Source of the DNA: an uncultured Bacteroidales bacterium
GTDB lineage: Bacteria; Bacteroidota; Bacteroidia; Bacteroidales; Muribaculaceae
Length of the DNA stretch: 5,706 nt
Direction: 5' to 3'
Assembly (NCBI GenBank): GCA_947176515.1
Contig: CAMWQZ010000106.1
Location: 1-5,706 of the forward strand
This document shows, piece after piece, positions 5,329-5,706 of the stretch. The notes under the pieces were generated by a model, which worked only from the letters and a program-made list of their open reading frames with translations, searched no databases and was not told the origin of the DNA. The translations under genes and the position numbers were made by a program. Position 1 is the stretch's first letter; each line of letters opens with the position of its first letter.

Positions 5329-5706
5329 ATGAAAATCACATTTTCATCTGCTTCCTTGCTCGACGACATCCTTGCCGACTCAGCGCTCAACGCAATCTTC
5401 AACCAAAACAGCGCCCTGCTCACCGCCGACCACCGTCCTGCACTGTTGCGCGTCGCCAGCTCGGCGGCCGCTACAGTCGCCGGCGAACTGGCTGGCAACC
5501 TCACCGCCTACAGCGTCACCGACAGCGAGATAACAATAGAAGTCGCCGAGACCGATGCCCATCCCGAAGCATTAGCGTTCCACTTCGCCACCGCTGTCAG
5601 TTTTGCCACCCTGCGCCTCGTCGCCATCTCGATTGGCGACTACCGACGCGCCGACGCCTACAAAGGCTGCCTTGCTGACACCCTCTCCCTGTCACTTATA
5701 AAAATC
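5329..5706 (+). CDS. Partial alanine-rich protein of unknown function, running off the right edge
   Basis: From the ATG at 5329, 126 codons stay open to the last base with no stop, so the gene continues beyond the window, perhaps only briefly. The start abuts the AT-rich repeat tract, as the capsid gene start does. The product begins MKITFSSASLLDDILADSAL, has a helical, Ala-rich stretch (about 45-60), a short beta-like segment SEITIEVAET (66-75) and a helical second half with GDYRRADAYKGCLADTLSLS (103-122). It looks like a small soluble alpha/beta protein without signal or membrane segment. I do not recognise a family. Its codon preference (GCC, GAC, CGC, ACC) matches the capsid and portal genes, which supports it being a true gene of the same module and not the overlapping frame at 5262-5678. 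Confidence 0.7.
   Translation, partial: MKITFSSASLLDDILADSALNAIFNQNSALLTADHRPALLRVASSAAATVAGELAGNLTAYSVTDSEITIEVAETDAHPEALAFHFATAVSFATLRLVAISIGDYRRADAYKGCLADTLSLSLIKI

Noticed and set aside
5262..5678. Closed 138-codon reading frame overlapping the last gene
   Set aside because: It begins inside the repeat tract, its product is Arg/His/Pro-rich with the look of a frame shadow, and the frame starting at 5329 is open throughout with module-like codon use.

Overview
The window looks like a chromosomal segment from a member of the Bacteroidota, most likely the order Bacteroidales. The grounds are indirect. Two spacers carry the Bacteroidota -7 promoter element TAnnTTTG, no gene has a clear Shine-Dalgarno sequence, starts are preceded by A/T-rich leaders, and AT-rich spacers contrast with GC-rich coding sequence. 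I cannot name a genus.

Left part (1-806, minus strand): two host-type genes transcribed leftwards, probably as one unit. The upstream gene (105-806) is a six-transmembrane ion channel of the voltage-gated superfamily. Its selectivity filter reads TTIGAP instead of the potassium-channel TTVGYG. Sixteen bases further on begins a second gene that is cut by the window edge; only a signal-peptide-like N-terminus is visible (1-88).

Middle and right (1003-5706, plus strand): a run of genes with the character of a phage head module. In order they are a 97-aa acidic protein with a tandem Ser-Glu-Xaa repeat (1003-1296), a probable major capsid protein of the DUF5309/SU10 type (1482-2711), a 184-aa protein of unknown function that may be a head-completion or adaptor protein (2725-3279), a probable portal protein (3310-4740), a 140-aa basic protein made of two related halves (4829-5251), and an incomplete, alanine-rich gene running off the right edge (5329-5706). 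Capsid, 184-aa protein and portal are closely spaced and look like one transcript. The 140-aa gene has its own promoter-like site. No terminase, protease, tail, integrase or lysis gene is visible, so this is either the left end of a prophage or a reduced, possibly domesticated, capsid element. The capsid gene precedes the portal gene, opposite to the usual tailed-phage order.

Regulation and repeats: the leaders of the 97-aa gene and of the 140-aa gene share an 11-bp block plus a nearly identical 14-bp -7 region, which suggests common control. Two AT-rich repeat tracts (1299-1481 and 5249-5328), built from the same 13-mer and containing inverted repeats, lie immediately before the start codons of the capsid gene and of the last gene.
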